Shown here piece by piece: positions 1-5,919 of a stretch of 7,381 bases of DNA. The first letter of the stretch is position 1; every line of letters starts with the position of its first letter. The translations under genes were made by a program, and so were the position numbers. This DNA is from Bordetella parapertussis. Its GTDB lineage: Bacteria; Pseudomonadota; Gammaproteobacteria; Burkholderiales; Burkholderiaceae_B. The stretch is taken from the NCBI GenBank assembly GCA_945862495.1, contig CAMAYM010000119.1, forward strand, positions 1-7,381, read 5' to 3'. The notes beneath the pieces were generated by a model that was given only the letters and a program-made list of their open reading frames with translations, was not told where the DNA came from and did no database searches.

Positions 1-670
1 CCTCAGGCAAGAACAAGGGCAACATGACCGCGGACATGAAAAGCAAGCTAATCAGCGGCACGCCGCGCACCAGCTCAATGTACACCACACAGATCGACTT
101 AATAGCCGGCATATTTGAGCGACGACCCAAGGCCAAGACAATGCCCAAGGGGAATGCCAGCGCGATACCGAAAGTAGAAAGAATCAGCGTCAGCGGTAGA
201 CCGCCCCATTGGCTATTTTCAACGTAAGTCAGGCCAAAGACGCCCCCCCACATCAAAATTGCCACCGCCGCCAGCGCGATCGTCCACAACACGAGCAGCG
301 AAAGATTCCAGAGCTTTCTCCAACCACTCAAGATAATGGCAGACACCAAAATACCTGTCGCAATTAAGGGGCGCCACTGTTCGTCATAAGGATACAAACC
401 GAACAAAATGATGCGGTGCTTTTCAACTATCATGGCCCAGCACGCACCTGTTGACTGCCGACATTCATCGGCAGTTGATGCGCCAACATTTGCGTTGATC
501 ACAAACCAGTCCACCATTGCCGGTAGGGTTGCCAATAACAACCACACAGACAAAATAGTCAGCAGACTATTGATAGGGGAGGAGAACAGCTGGGATCTCA
601 TCCATGCAAACACACTGATCCCACCAGAAGGGGCTTGCTCTTTAGAAACATTCAATGTTGGGGTGCTCAT
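1..670 (-). CDS. aapM: General L-amino acid ABC transporter permease AapM (N-terminal part, cut by window edge)
   Basis: Inner-membrane permease subunit of the polar amino acid uptake system, expected to pair with AapQ and work with the binding protein AapJ and an ATPase (AapP) that lies outside the window. I translated the minus strand from ATG at 670; the frame stays open for 223 residues to the left edge. It shows a hydrophobic segment near residues 36-52, a hydrophilic loop with two cysteines (C70, C77) and a WRP motif near residue 99, typical of this family. A second hydrophobic stretch near 121-148 leads into the start of the permease domain proper (segments PLTLILSTFGIALAFPLG and YIELVRGVPLISLLF). 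The EAA loop that contacts the ATPase would follow and is missing because of the window edge, not a mutation. The start is supported by GGTGGAG seven bases upstream. Only one base separates it from the aapQ stop, so the two are probably translationally coupled. Confidence 0.93.
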   Translation of the reverse strand, partial: MSTPTLNVSKEQAPSGGISVFAWMRSQLFSSPINSLLTILSVWLLLATLPAMVDWFVINANVGASTADECRQSTGACWAMIVEKHRIILFGLYPYDEQWRPLIATGILVSAIILSGWRKLWNLSLLVLWTIALAAVAILMWGGVFGLTYVENSQWGGLPLTLILSTFGIALAFPLGIVLALGRRSNMPAIKSICVVYIELVRGVPLISLLFMSAVMLPLFLPE

Positions 671-671
671 A

Positions 672-1862
672 TCAACGCTCCACCAACGCAATGCGTTTGT
701 TATACCAATTCATAAAAACAGAAATCGACAAACTCACCGTTAAATAAGCCGCCATAATCATCATGATGCCCTCAATCGCCTGTCCGGTTTGATTCAGGGT
801 CGTATTAATGACCGAGACAATGTCCGGATAACCAATCGCGACGGCAAGCGAGCTGTTTTTTGTAATGTTTAGATACTGACTTGTCATGGGAGGAATGATG
901 ACGCGCAATGCCTGAGGCAAGACGATCAAGCGAAGTACCTGTCCGCGCTTAAGCCCGAGGGCCTCGGCAGCCTCCCACTGGCCTCGATTGACCGCCTGAA
1001 TGCCTGAGCGCACGACCTCAGCGATAAATGCGGCGGTGTAAATGACCAGACCTATCAACAGGGCTGCGAACTCGGGTGACAAGTTCATCCCACCCGCGAA
1101 GTTGAATCCTTTTAGCTCAGGCACATCCAACGTCATCGAGGTACCACTAGAAAACCAAAGCCCTGCTGGCACCACCAGCAACAATACCAATGACCAACGG
1201 ATCATCGGGAAAATCTGGCCCGTTTTCTCCTGATGCTTTCGGGCCCATTTTGCCATCACAATCATCAGCAAAATCGATACCAGCACGCCGATAGCCAGCC
1301 AAAACAAGCCATCACCATGGACCGCGGGCATCTGAATACCACGATTAGAGACAAATACACCTGGCAAGGGGTGTAAGGCTTGGCGTGGTCCCGGTAGCGT
1401 TTCCGAAAGAATGGCGTACCAAAAGAAGAGCTGTAGCAGTAAGGGGACGTTACGCATGACCTCAACATAAATGCTTGAAATCTTGCGGATTAACCAGTTG
1501 CTTGAGAGTCTTGCAATACCGATCAACGTACCCAAGATGGTGGCCAACACAATGCCAATCAGCGCGACATGCAACGTATTGATGAGGCCAACCGTGATCG
1601 CTCGACCATAGGTACTAGCAGGACTGTAGGCAATGGGCGTTTCGCCAATTGCAAAACCAGCCTCTTTGCTCAGAAAATCAAAACCAGTTGAAATATTACG
1701 CGCTGACAAGTTACTCAGCGTGTTGTGAATTAAAAACCATGCAGCACCACCAACGGCAAGCAGGGCAAGAATTTGGTAAACAATTGAACGCGTGCCAGGA
1801 TCATTCCAAGACAGGCGTCTTCGAGGCGGGGGTACAACAAGAGAATCTTTAGGCTTTGTCAT
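672..1862 (-). CDS. aapQ: General L-amino acid ABC transporter permease AapQ
   Basis: First permease subunit of the Aap amino acid importer, in the inner membrane; 396 residues, normal for AapQ. The N-terminus is basic and proline-rich (residues 3-18), followed by a first membrane helix at about 28-46. A periplasmic loop follows, then the permease domain: helices near 92-118, the conserved VEVMRNVPLLLQLFFWY segment at 133-149, and further helices near 186-203, 222-238, 264-283 and 363-384. The EAA cytoplasmic loop that docks on the ATPase is clear at 293-323 (RGQWEAAEALGL, then LPQALRVIIPP). The gene sits between aapJ and aapM in the usual family order. Its start has no recognisable Shine-Dalgarno: only TAAGTT lies between a strong hairpin and the ATG. 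I keep this ATG because no better start precedes the first helix and the N-terminal length fits the family. Translation may depend on ribosomes arriving from aapJ (inference). Confidence 0.95.
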   Translation of the reverse strand: MTKPKDSLVVPPPRRRLSWNDPGTRSIVYQILALLAVGGAAWFLIHNTLSNLSARNISTGFDFLSKEAGFAIGETPIAYSPASTYGRAITVGLINTLHVALIGIVLATILGTLIGIARLSSNWLIRKISSIYVEVMRNVPLLLQLFFWYAILSETLPGPRQALHPLPGVFVSNRGIQMPAVHGDGLFWLAIGVLVSILLMIVMAKWARKHQEKTGQIFPMIRWSLVLLLVVPAGLWFSSGTSMTLDVPELKGFNFAGGMNLSPEFAALLIGLVIYTAAFIAEVVRSGIQAVNRGQWEAAEALGLKRGQVLRLIVLPQALRVIIPPMTSQYLNITKNSSLAVAIGYPDIVSVINTTLNQTGQAIEGIMMIMAAYLTVSLSISVFMNWYNKRIALVER

Positions 1863-1868
1863 AACTTA

Positions 1869-1891
1869 GGGCGACCGCAGAGCGGTCGCCC
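1869..1891 (-). promoter_or_regulatory. GC-rich stem-loop between aapJ and aapQ
   Basis: A perfect 10-bp inverted repeat: arms GGGCGACCGC (1869-1878) and GCGGTCGCCC (1882-1891) around a 3-base loop. Nine of the ten pairs are G-C. In the minus-strand RNA a G-U pair would extend it to 11. It starts about 17 bases after the aapJ stop and ends 6 bases before the aapQ ATG. No T-run follows on either strand, so it is not a standard intrinsic terminator. Stem-loops after binding-protein genes commonly protect the upstream mRNA from 3' decay or reduce downstream expression, so that binding protein exceeds permease; that role here is inference. Confidence 0.75.
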
Positions 1892-1908
1892 CTGTGTATC
1901 AATTAAAT

Positions 1909-2925
1909 TTAGCGGATGGGCCAAGCGTACATCAAACCACCATTGGTCCACTGAGCATTGAGGCCACGCTCAAGCTTGAGAGGCGTCTTGGGTCCGATGT
2001 TGCGATCAAAACTCTCGCCGTAGTTACCCACTTGCTTGATGATGTCGTAGGCCCACTTTTCAGACACACCCAGGTTTTTACCCATTCCTGGCGTCACGCC
2101 CAAAATACGCTGAATGTTAGGATTGGTGCTCTTAAGCATTTCATCAACATTCTTTTGGGTAATGCCATACTCTTCAGCTTCGAGCATTGCGTAGAGTGTC
2201 CAACGGACAACGTTCAACCACTGCTCGTCACCTTGACGAACCTGGGGGCCCAAAGGCTCTTTTGACAGATTCTCAGGCAAGATAATGTTGTTTGCAGGAT
2301 TCTTGAGTGTCGTACGTGACGAGGCCAGTCCAGACTTGTCTGTCGTGTATGCATCGCAACGACCTGAGTCATAGGCACGTACCACTTCGTCAACTTTCTC
2401 GATCACAACTGGCTTGAAGGTCAGCTTGTTGGCGCGAAACCAGTCAGCCAAGTTCAGTTCTGTCGTTGTGCCAGGTTGTACACAAATGGTTGCGCCATTG
2501 AGTTCTTTGGCGCTCTTGATGTTCATGTCTTTACGGACCATCAAACCTTGGCTGTCATAAAAGTTGACGCCAGCACCGAGCAAACCGAGTGAAGTATCAC
2601 GTGTCATTGTCTGAGTAGTGTTACGTGTCAACACGTCGATTTCGCCAGACTGCAGCGCTGTAAAGCGTTGCTGAGCGGTCAAGGGTGTGAACTTCACCTT
2701 GGAGGCATCTCCAAACATCACGGCAGCCACAGCACGGCAAAGGTCGATGTCCAAACCGGCCCAGACGCCCTTGCTGTCAGGGGCTGAAAAACCAGCCAAG
2801 CCTGTGTTTGTTCCGCATTGAACAAAGCCTTTCTTTTTAACGTTATCGAACGTTGGACCTGCTTGCGCGACGGTGTTGGCCGCAAGCATGACTGCGCCGA
2901 CGACTGCTAGTTTTAAGAATTTCAT
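1909..2925 (-). CDS. aapJ: General L-amino acid ABC transporter periplasmic binding protein AapJ
   Basis: Solute-binding protein that captures L-amino acids in the periplasm and delivers them to AapQM; 338 residues, close to the family's usual ~340. A signal peptide is plain: KFLK, hydrophobic core at residues 6-16, cleavage expected after AQA at 22. The mature part is a type 3 solute-binding fold, with VQCGTNTGLAGFSAPD near 35-50 and GLDIDLCRAVAAVMFGD at 57-73. The ligand-site segment LTRNTTQTMTRD is at 99-110, ICVQPGTTTELN at 147-158 and SGRCDAYTTDKSGL at 187-200. C148 and C190 are plausible disulfide partners. The frame is open up to 3054, but I start at 2925 because the signal peptide begins there, GGAGA lies seven bases upstream, and the upstream residues look non-coding. 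First gene of the operon; see the promoter at 3022-3050. Confidence 0.96.
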   Translation of the reverse strand: MKFLKLAVVGAVMLAANTVAQAGPTFDNVKKKGFVQCGTNTGLAGFSAPDSKGVWAGLDIDLCRAVAAVMFGDASKVKFTPLTAQQRFTALQSGEIDVLTRNTTQTMTRDTSLGLLGAGVNFYDSQGLMVRKDMNIKSAKELNGATICVQPGTTTELNLADWFRANKLTFKPVVIEKVDEVVRAYDSGRCDAYTTDKSGLASSRTTLKNPANNIILPENLSKEPLGPQVRQGDEQWLNVVRWTLYAMLEAEEYGITQKNVDEMLKSTNPNIQRILGVTPGMGKNLGVSEKWAYDIIKQVGNYGESFDRNIGPKTPLKLERGLNAQWTNGGLMYAWPIR

Positions 2926-2932
2926 TACTCGA

Positions 2933-2937
2933 TCTCC
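2933..2937 (-). promoter_or_regulatory. Ribosome binding site of aapJ
   Basis: GGAGA on the minus strand, seven bases before the ATG at 2925. It decides the start over the 43-codon upstream extension of the open frame. Confidence 0.75.
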
Positions 2938-2943
2938 GAAATA

Positions 2944-2967
2944 CCAAAGGGAACGGCAGCCAAAGGG
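2944..2967 (-). repeat. Two copies of CCCTTTGG in the aapJ leader
   Basis: On the plus strand CCAAAGGG occurs at 2944-2951 and 2960-2967, a 16-base period, inside the predicted untranslated leader of aapJ and just upstream of its ribosome binding site. The identity is exact. Function is unknown; a small-RNA or protein contact site is possible, as is chance. Confidence 0.4.
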
Positions 2968-3010
2968 CAAACCGCAGGTCTGATTGTGCAAGGCACCGAT
3001 GTTAGCCCTA

Positions 3011-3029
3011 CATACAGTTGGACTGTATG
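3011..3029. promoter_or_regulatory. Palindromic candidate operator over the aapJ -10 box
   Basis: CATACAGT at 3011-3018 and ACTGTATG at 3022-3029 form a perfect 8-bp inverted repeat with a TGG spacer. It covers the predicted aapJ -10 hexamer (3022-3027) and the expected start of transcription near 3015, where a bound protein would block RNA polymerase. The core GT-N3-AC resembles operators of the FadR branch of GntR-family repressors (PdhR and LldR type), but the outer bases differ from their known sites. The regulator is not encoded in this window, so its identity is open. Confidence 0.5.
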
Positions 3030-3050
3030 GGGGAAATCCCTCGCAGTCAA
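3022..3050 (-). promoter_or_regulatory. Sigma70-like promoter of the aapJQM operon
   Basis: Minus strand: -35 TTGACT (3050-3045, 5 of 6), a 17-base spacer, then -10 TACAGT (3027-3022, 4 of 6 including the key second A and last T). Transcription would start near 3015, giving a leader of about 90 bases before aapJ. This is the best promoter match in the divergent region. It was found by eye and not scored. Confidence 0.5.
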
Positions 3051-3060
3051 TCACATCTAA

Positions 3061-3091
3061 ATCATAAGCGTATATCTTTACTTGCAGTCAA
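3061..3091 (-). promoter_or_regulatory. Possible second, upstream promoter for aapJ
   Basis: Minus strand TTGACT (3091-3086) and TATGAT (3066-3061) are each 5 of 6 matches, but the spacer is 19 bases, longer than optimal. Its -35 box sits in a second copy of the octamer TTGACTGC found at the main promoter, 41 bases away. It could be a weaker promoter or half of a repeated activator site. Confidence 0.25.
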
Positions 3092-3101
3092 GGTTATCAT
3101 T

Positions 3102-3118
3102 AGGGAAAACCTATGTGA
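3102..3118 (+). promoter_or_regulatory. Start-stop element (AGGG, ATG TGA) just before ftsE
   Basis: AGGG at 3102-3105 lies seven bases from an ATG at 3113 that is followed at once by TGA (3116-3118). The ftsE ATG comes four bases later, in another frame and without a good Shine-Dalgarno of its own. Ribosomes could start on the minimal ORF and restart at ftsE. The arrangement is seen; the function is inference. Confidence 0.3.
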
Positions 3119-3122
3119 CGCC

Positions 3123-3857
3123 ATGATCGAATTTCAGCACGTATTCAAATCCTATGGCCAAGGACGCAATATCTTGGCAGATATTTCTTTTCGGGTCGCC
3201 GCCGGAGAGTTTGTTTACGTCGCGGGTCCCTCCGGTGCTGGCAAATCAACGTTATTAAAACTCATTGGTGGGCTAGAGCCCCCTAGCCGAGGGTCTATTC
3301 AGGTCAATGGCCATAAGCTTGAACAGCTTTCCGCGCGCGCCAGACCTTACTTGAGACGCTCTGTAGGTGTCATTTTGCAGGACACACACCTCCTTTATGA
3401 TCGAAGCGCCATTGAAAACGTCTTACTACCCTTGACCGTGACAGGACTGGCTTCCGAAGTGTCACGCGCCCGGGCCCGCGCTGCTCTAGAAAAAGTAGGC
3501 TTGAGCAACAAGGAAAACGTTCCACCCATCGAGCTTTCTGGCGGCGAACAGCAACGCTTGGCCATTGCACGCGCGATTGTGAACCGCCCCGCTATTTTGA
3601 TTGCGGATGAGCCCACCGCCAGCCTCGACAAAGACACCGCCCGTCGCATCATGTCTGTTTTCAAAGACTTTAACCGTGTAGGCGTGACAACGGTGATTGC
3701 CTCCCATGATGATGAACTCATGGCCGAATACGCTACCCGCGCTTTTAAAGTTGAGCCAGGCAAGTTTGCCGACTCAGCAGCCAGACGCTCCCCCTCTGTC
3801 CCTGTTTACCCCTCTTTGTCAGGACACATCGAACCCAGCATCGGTGGAGCCCTTTAA
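3123..3857 (+). CDS. ftsE: Cell division ATP-binding protein FtsE
   Basis: Cytoplasmic ABC-type ATPase that pairs with FtsX at the division ring. ATP use by the pair drives activation of periplasmic peptidoglycan hydrolases (through EnvC in E. coli). All ATPase motifs are intact: Walker A GPSGAGKST at 35-43, Q-loop glutamine at 86, signature LSGGEQQR at 138-145, Walker B ILIADEP at 158-164, D-loop SLD near 167-169 and switch histidine at 195. At 244 residues it is about 20 longer than E. coli FtsE (222). The excess is a Ser/Pro-rich tail after about residue 216. The start at 3123 gives the standard beginning MIEFQHVFKSYG; the frame is open from 3018, but that part shows no FtsE homology by eye. 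Its upstream neighbour is divergent aapJ, not ftsY as in enterobacteria. The stop TAATG overlaps ftsX by one base. Confidence 0.96.
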   Translation: MIEFQHVFKSYGQGRNILADISFRVAAGEFVYVAGPSGAGKSTLLKLIGGLEPPSRGSIQVNGHKLEQLSARARPYLRRSVGVILQDTHLLYDRSAIENVLLPLTVTGLASEVSRARARAALEKVGLSNKENVPPIELSGGEQQRLAIARAIVNRPAILIADEPTASLDKDTARRIMSVFKDFNRVGVTTVIASHDDELMAEYATRAFKVEPGKFADSAARRSPSVPVYPSLSGHIEPSIGGAL

Positions 3858-4765
3858 TGAAAAGTTTTCTCAGACAGCACCGCTATGCCCTCACCGTCAC
3901 CCTGAGACGACTACTGGCCCAGCCGATCTCCTCTCTGGCGAATCTATGCGTCATCGCGCTCGCTCTGGCACTGCCCTTGCTTGGTGCCACTTTTCTCATT
4001 TCGATTGAGCCCGTTGCCAAACAAGTATCAGTGACACCTGAGCTCACTGTTTTTCTGAAAACTGATGCGGCATCCACCGCCGCCGAACAGTTGGCGCGCA
4101 GGATTCGCGATGCGCATGCGGAGCAAGTCGTCAAAGTACGCGTCATTACTAAACAACGCGCGCTAGAGGATTTACGGGCAAATCCAGCTTGGGACCAAGC
4201 GTTAAAAGTGCTGCCGGTCAATCCACTTCCTGATGCCATCGTGATCGAACTGGCGCCTGGAGATGATCTCGCCAAGCGTGCCGATCAGTTAGCGAGTATT
4301 TTGCGTAAATGGCAAGGTGTCGATTTAGTGCAGTTGGACAGTGCATGGGTACAACGACTTGAAGCGCTCTTACGCTTTGGGCGGATTGGTCTCTTGCTGC
4401 TCGCACTGAGCGTCATGTTGGTGGTGCTCGCGACAGTGTTCAATACCGTTCGCATGCAAGCGCTTTCCCAACGAGAGGAAATTGGTGTGGCGCGCTTGGT
4501 GGGTGCAACAGAATCTTTTGTACGGCGGCCTTTTTTATACCTAGGTGCGGTGACCTGCACACTTGCAGCGCTGCTCAGTCTGGGCATCGCCCGCTTGGCA
4601 CTCACGCCACTGAACGATGCGCTTGCTTCACTTGCGCGTACGTATGATGCAGAATTTTCGCTCACACTCCCAACACCACTTGTCCTGACTGCCTGCGTAC
4701 TGATTATCGCGACGCTTGGCGCGCTTTCAGCTAGGTGGTCTGTACAACGCAACACGCGTTTCTAA
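3857..4765 (+). CDS. ftsX: Cell division protein FtsX
   Basis: Inner-membrane partner of FtsE, which transmits ATP hydrolysis to periplasmic hydrolase activators during septation; 302 residues. Topology by eye is a short cytoplasmic N-terminus, helix 1 at about 29-50, a periplasmic domain at about 51-172, helix 2 at about 175-197, a cytoplasmic loop with the family signature EEIGVARLVGATESFVRRPF at 207-226, helix 3 at about 227-249 and helix 4 at about 273-292. This is the FtsX-family permease fold. The N-terminal cytoplasmic part is shorter than in E. coli FtsX, which has a long N-terminal extension. GGTGGAG ends seven bases before the ATG inside the ftsE tail, and the one-base overlap implies coupled translation and matched subunit amounts. 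Confidence 0.95.
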   Translation: MKSFLRQHRYALTVTLRRLLAQPISSLANLCVIALALALPLLGATFLISIEPVAKQVSVTPELTVFLKTDAASTAAEQLARRIRDAHAEQVVKVRVITKQRALEDLRANPAWDQALKVLPVNPLPDAIVIELAPGDDLAKRADQLASILRKWQGVDLVQLDSAWVQRLEALLRFGRIGLLLLALSVMLVVLATVFNTVRMQALSQREEIGVARLVGATESFVRRPFLYLGAVTCTLAALLSLGIARLALTPLNDALASLARTYDAEFSLTLPTPLVLTACVLIIATLGALSARWSVQRNTRF

Positions 4766-4785
4766 CCATTTCAACGCCTCGCCTC

Positions 4786-5862
4786 ATGAGACTTGCCAAC
4801 AGAGTGATTGCGTGGCAACGCACACATGGTCGTCATGACTTACCGTGGCAAAACACGCGTGACCCATACCGCGTATGGCTCTCCGAAATTATGTTGCAGC
4901 AAACGCAAGTCAGTGCGGTGATCGAGTACTACCAACGATTTTTAAAACACTTTCCAAATGTTGAACAGCTCGCCTTAGCAAGCGCTGAGGCCGTCATGGC
5001 ACAGTGGGCGGGCCTCGGGTACTACGCCCGCGCGCGTAATCTTCACGCATGCGCAAAACGCGTCATGACAGACTGGAATGGATCTTTTCCCCAAGACGCG
5101 GCTGGTCTCGCCACACTTCCAGGAATTGGGCCCTCTACGGCAGCCGCCATTGCCTCTTTTTGTTTTGAAGAACGTGCAGCGATTATGGACGGCAACGTCA
5201 AGCGCGTCTTTGCCAGATATTTTGCGGTCGAAGGCGACCCTAGCCAGCGCGCCACAGAAATTCAACTTTGGCAACTTGCCCGCCAAGAACTTCCTTCGGT
5301 CAAAACCTGTGCGACCGACCCCGAGGCGATGGCACGTTACACACAGGGTCAAATGGACCTCGGTGCCACACTTTGCACACGCAGTCGCCCTCGCTGCACA
5401 GAGTGTCCCATCGAAAAGGGCTGCCTTGCCCGTCGTACAGGCCGGACCGAAGAATTACCCAGGCCGCGTGCACGAAAAATTTTGCCTGAACGTGCAATAG
5501 GAATGATGGTGGCCTACCAGGACAGCCGTGTGCTGTTAGAGCTTAGACCTGAGACCGGGATTTGGGGTGGGTTATGGAGCTTACCGGAGTTTGAAGCAAC
5601 CGATACTGCCGAGCAAGCCTGTCAAACGCTAGGTCTTCGGCCCAAAAAAGTGCAAAAGTTATCGCCCTTTTTGCACGTCTTTACACACTATCGACTGACA
5701 ATTTCGCCCCTGCTCGCCCACGCTTTAACCAATAGCGCTGCCGCGGACATCACCTCTGACACAAGGCGGTGGATACACGTTGAACAACTCGATACACTTG
5801 GCCTACCCGCCCCCGTTCGCAAACTACTGGACGGGCTGAGGACAGATCAACTACTGTACTAA
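4786..5862 (+). CDS. mutY: A/G-specific adenine DNA glycosylase MutY
   Basis: Base-excision repair enzyme that removes adenine mispaired with 8-oxoguanine, preventing G:C to T:A mutations; 358 residues (E. coli: 350). The catalytic glutamate is E34 in WLSEIMLQQTQ. The helix-hairpin-helix is LPGIGPSTA at 111-119, and the catalytic aspartate is D135 in MDGNVKR. The [4Fe-4S] ligands C197, C204, C207 and C213 keep the exact C-X6-C-X2-C-X5-C spacing. A NUDIX-like C-terminal domain that reads 8-oxoG starts near 235 and includes FTHYRL at 299-304. The start at 4786 matches the family N-terminus (RVIAWQRTHGRHDLPW). A GTG at 4735, overlapping ftsX by 31 bases, is a less likely alternative. Neither start has a clear Shine-Dalgarno. 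It follows ftsX by 20 bases on the same strand, so it probably shares the ftsEX transcript. Confidence 0.95.
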   Translation: MRLANRVIAWQRTHGRHDLPWQNTRDPYRVWLSEIMLQQTQVSAVIEYYQRFLKHFPNVEQLALASAEAVMAQWAGLGYYARARNLHACAKRVMTDWNGSFPQDAAGLATLPGIGPSTAAAIASFCFEERAAIMDGNVKRVFARYFAVEGDPSQRATEIQLWQLARQELPSVKTCATDPEAMARYTQGQMDLGATLCTRSRPRCTECPIEKGCLARRTGRTEELPRPRARKILPERAIGMMVAYQDSRVLLELRPETGIWGGLWSLPEFEATDTAEQACQTLGLRPKKVQKLSPFLHVFTHYRLTISPLLAHALTNSAAADITSDTRRWIHVEQLDTLGLPAPVRKLLDGLRTDQLLY

Positions 5863-5919
5863 AGACCGGAAATCCCGCATACGTGCCAAAGAATAGTCAG
5901 ACTCCGTTGCGTCTAGTAC
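5863..5919. other. Convergent gap between mutY and rodA
   Basis: 57 bases separate the mutY and rodA stop codons. I looked for a stem-loop with a T-run on either strand and found none. Only weak, widely spaced complementarity exists (GTACTA near 5855 against TAGTAC near 5914). Read-through in either direction is possible. Confidence 0.5.

Noticed and set aside
408..743. 111-residue plus-strand open frame over the start of aapM and the end of aapQ
   Set aside because: It is antisense to two confident genes and has no recognisable protein features.
1869..1891. Hairpin read as an intrinsic terminator after aapJ
   Set aside because: No T-run follows the stem on either strand, and aapQ and aapM continue directly downstream.
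3011..3029. Palindrome read as a LexA (SOS) box or a LysR-type box
   Set aside because: The order is CAG then CTG, the reverse of CTG-N10-CAG; and at N11 spacing the symmetric bases are A and T, not T-N11-A.
2926..3054. N-terminal extension of the aapJ reading frame
   Set aside because: It precedes a clear signal peptide and ribosome binding site, and it overlaps the promoter elements; the residues look non-coding.
3071..3100. Sigma70 promoter for ftsE with -10 TATCAT (3095-3100)
   Set aside because: The -10 is a 5 of 6 match, but no acceptable -35 lies 16-19 bases upstream; too weak to call.
3018..3122. N-terminal extension of the ftsE reading frame
   Set aside because: The standard FtsE beginning is at 3123; the upstream codons overlap the divergent control region and show no family similarity by eye.
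2926..3122. Sigma54 promoter or paired TGTGA (CRP-like) site for aapJ
   Set aside because: No GG-N10-GC element with proper context was found, and the single TGTGA-like stretch has no matching second half.
4285..4755. 156-residue open frame antisense to ftsX
   Set aside because: It lies wholly within ftsX, is rich in Ser/Arg/Ala as antisense shadows are, and has no recognisable domain.
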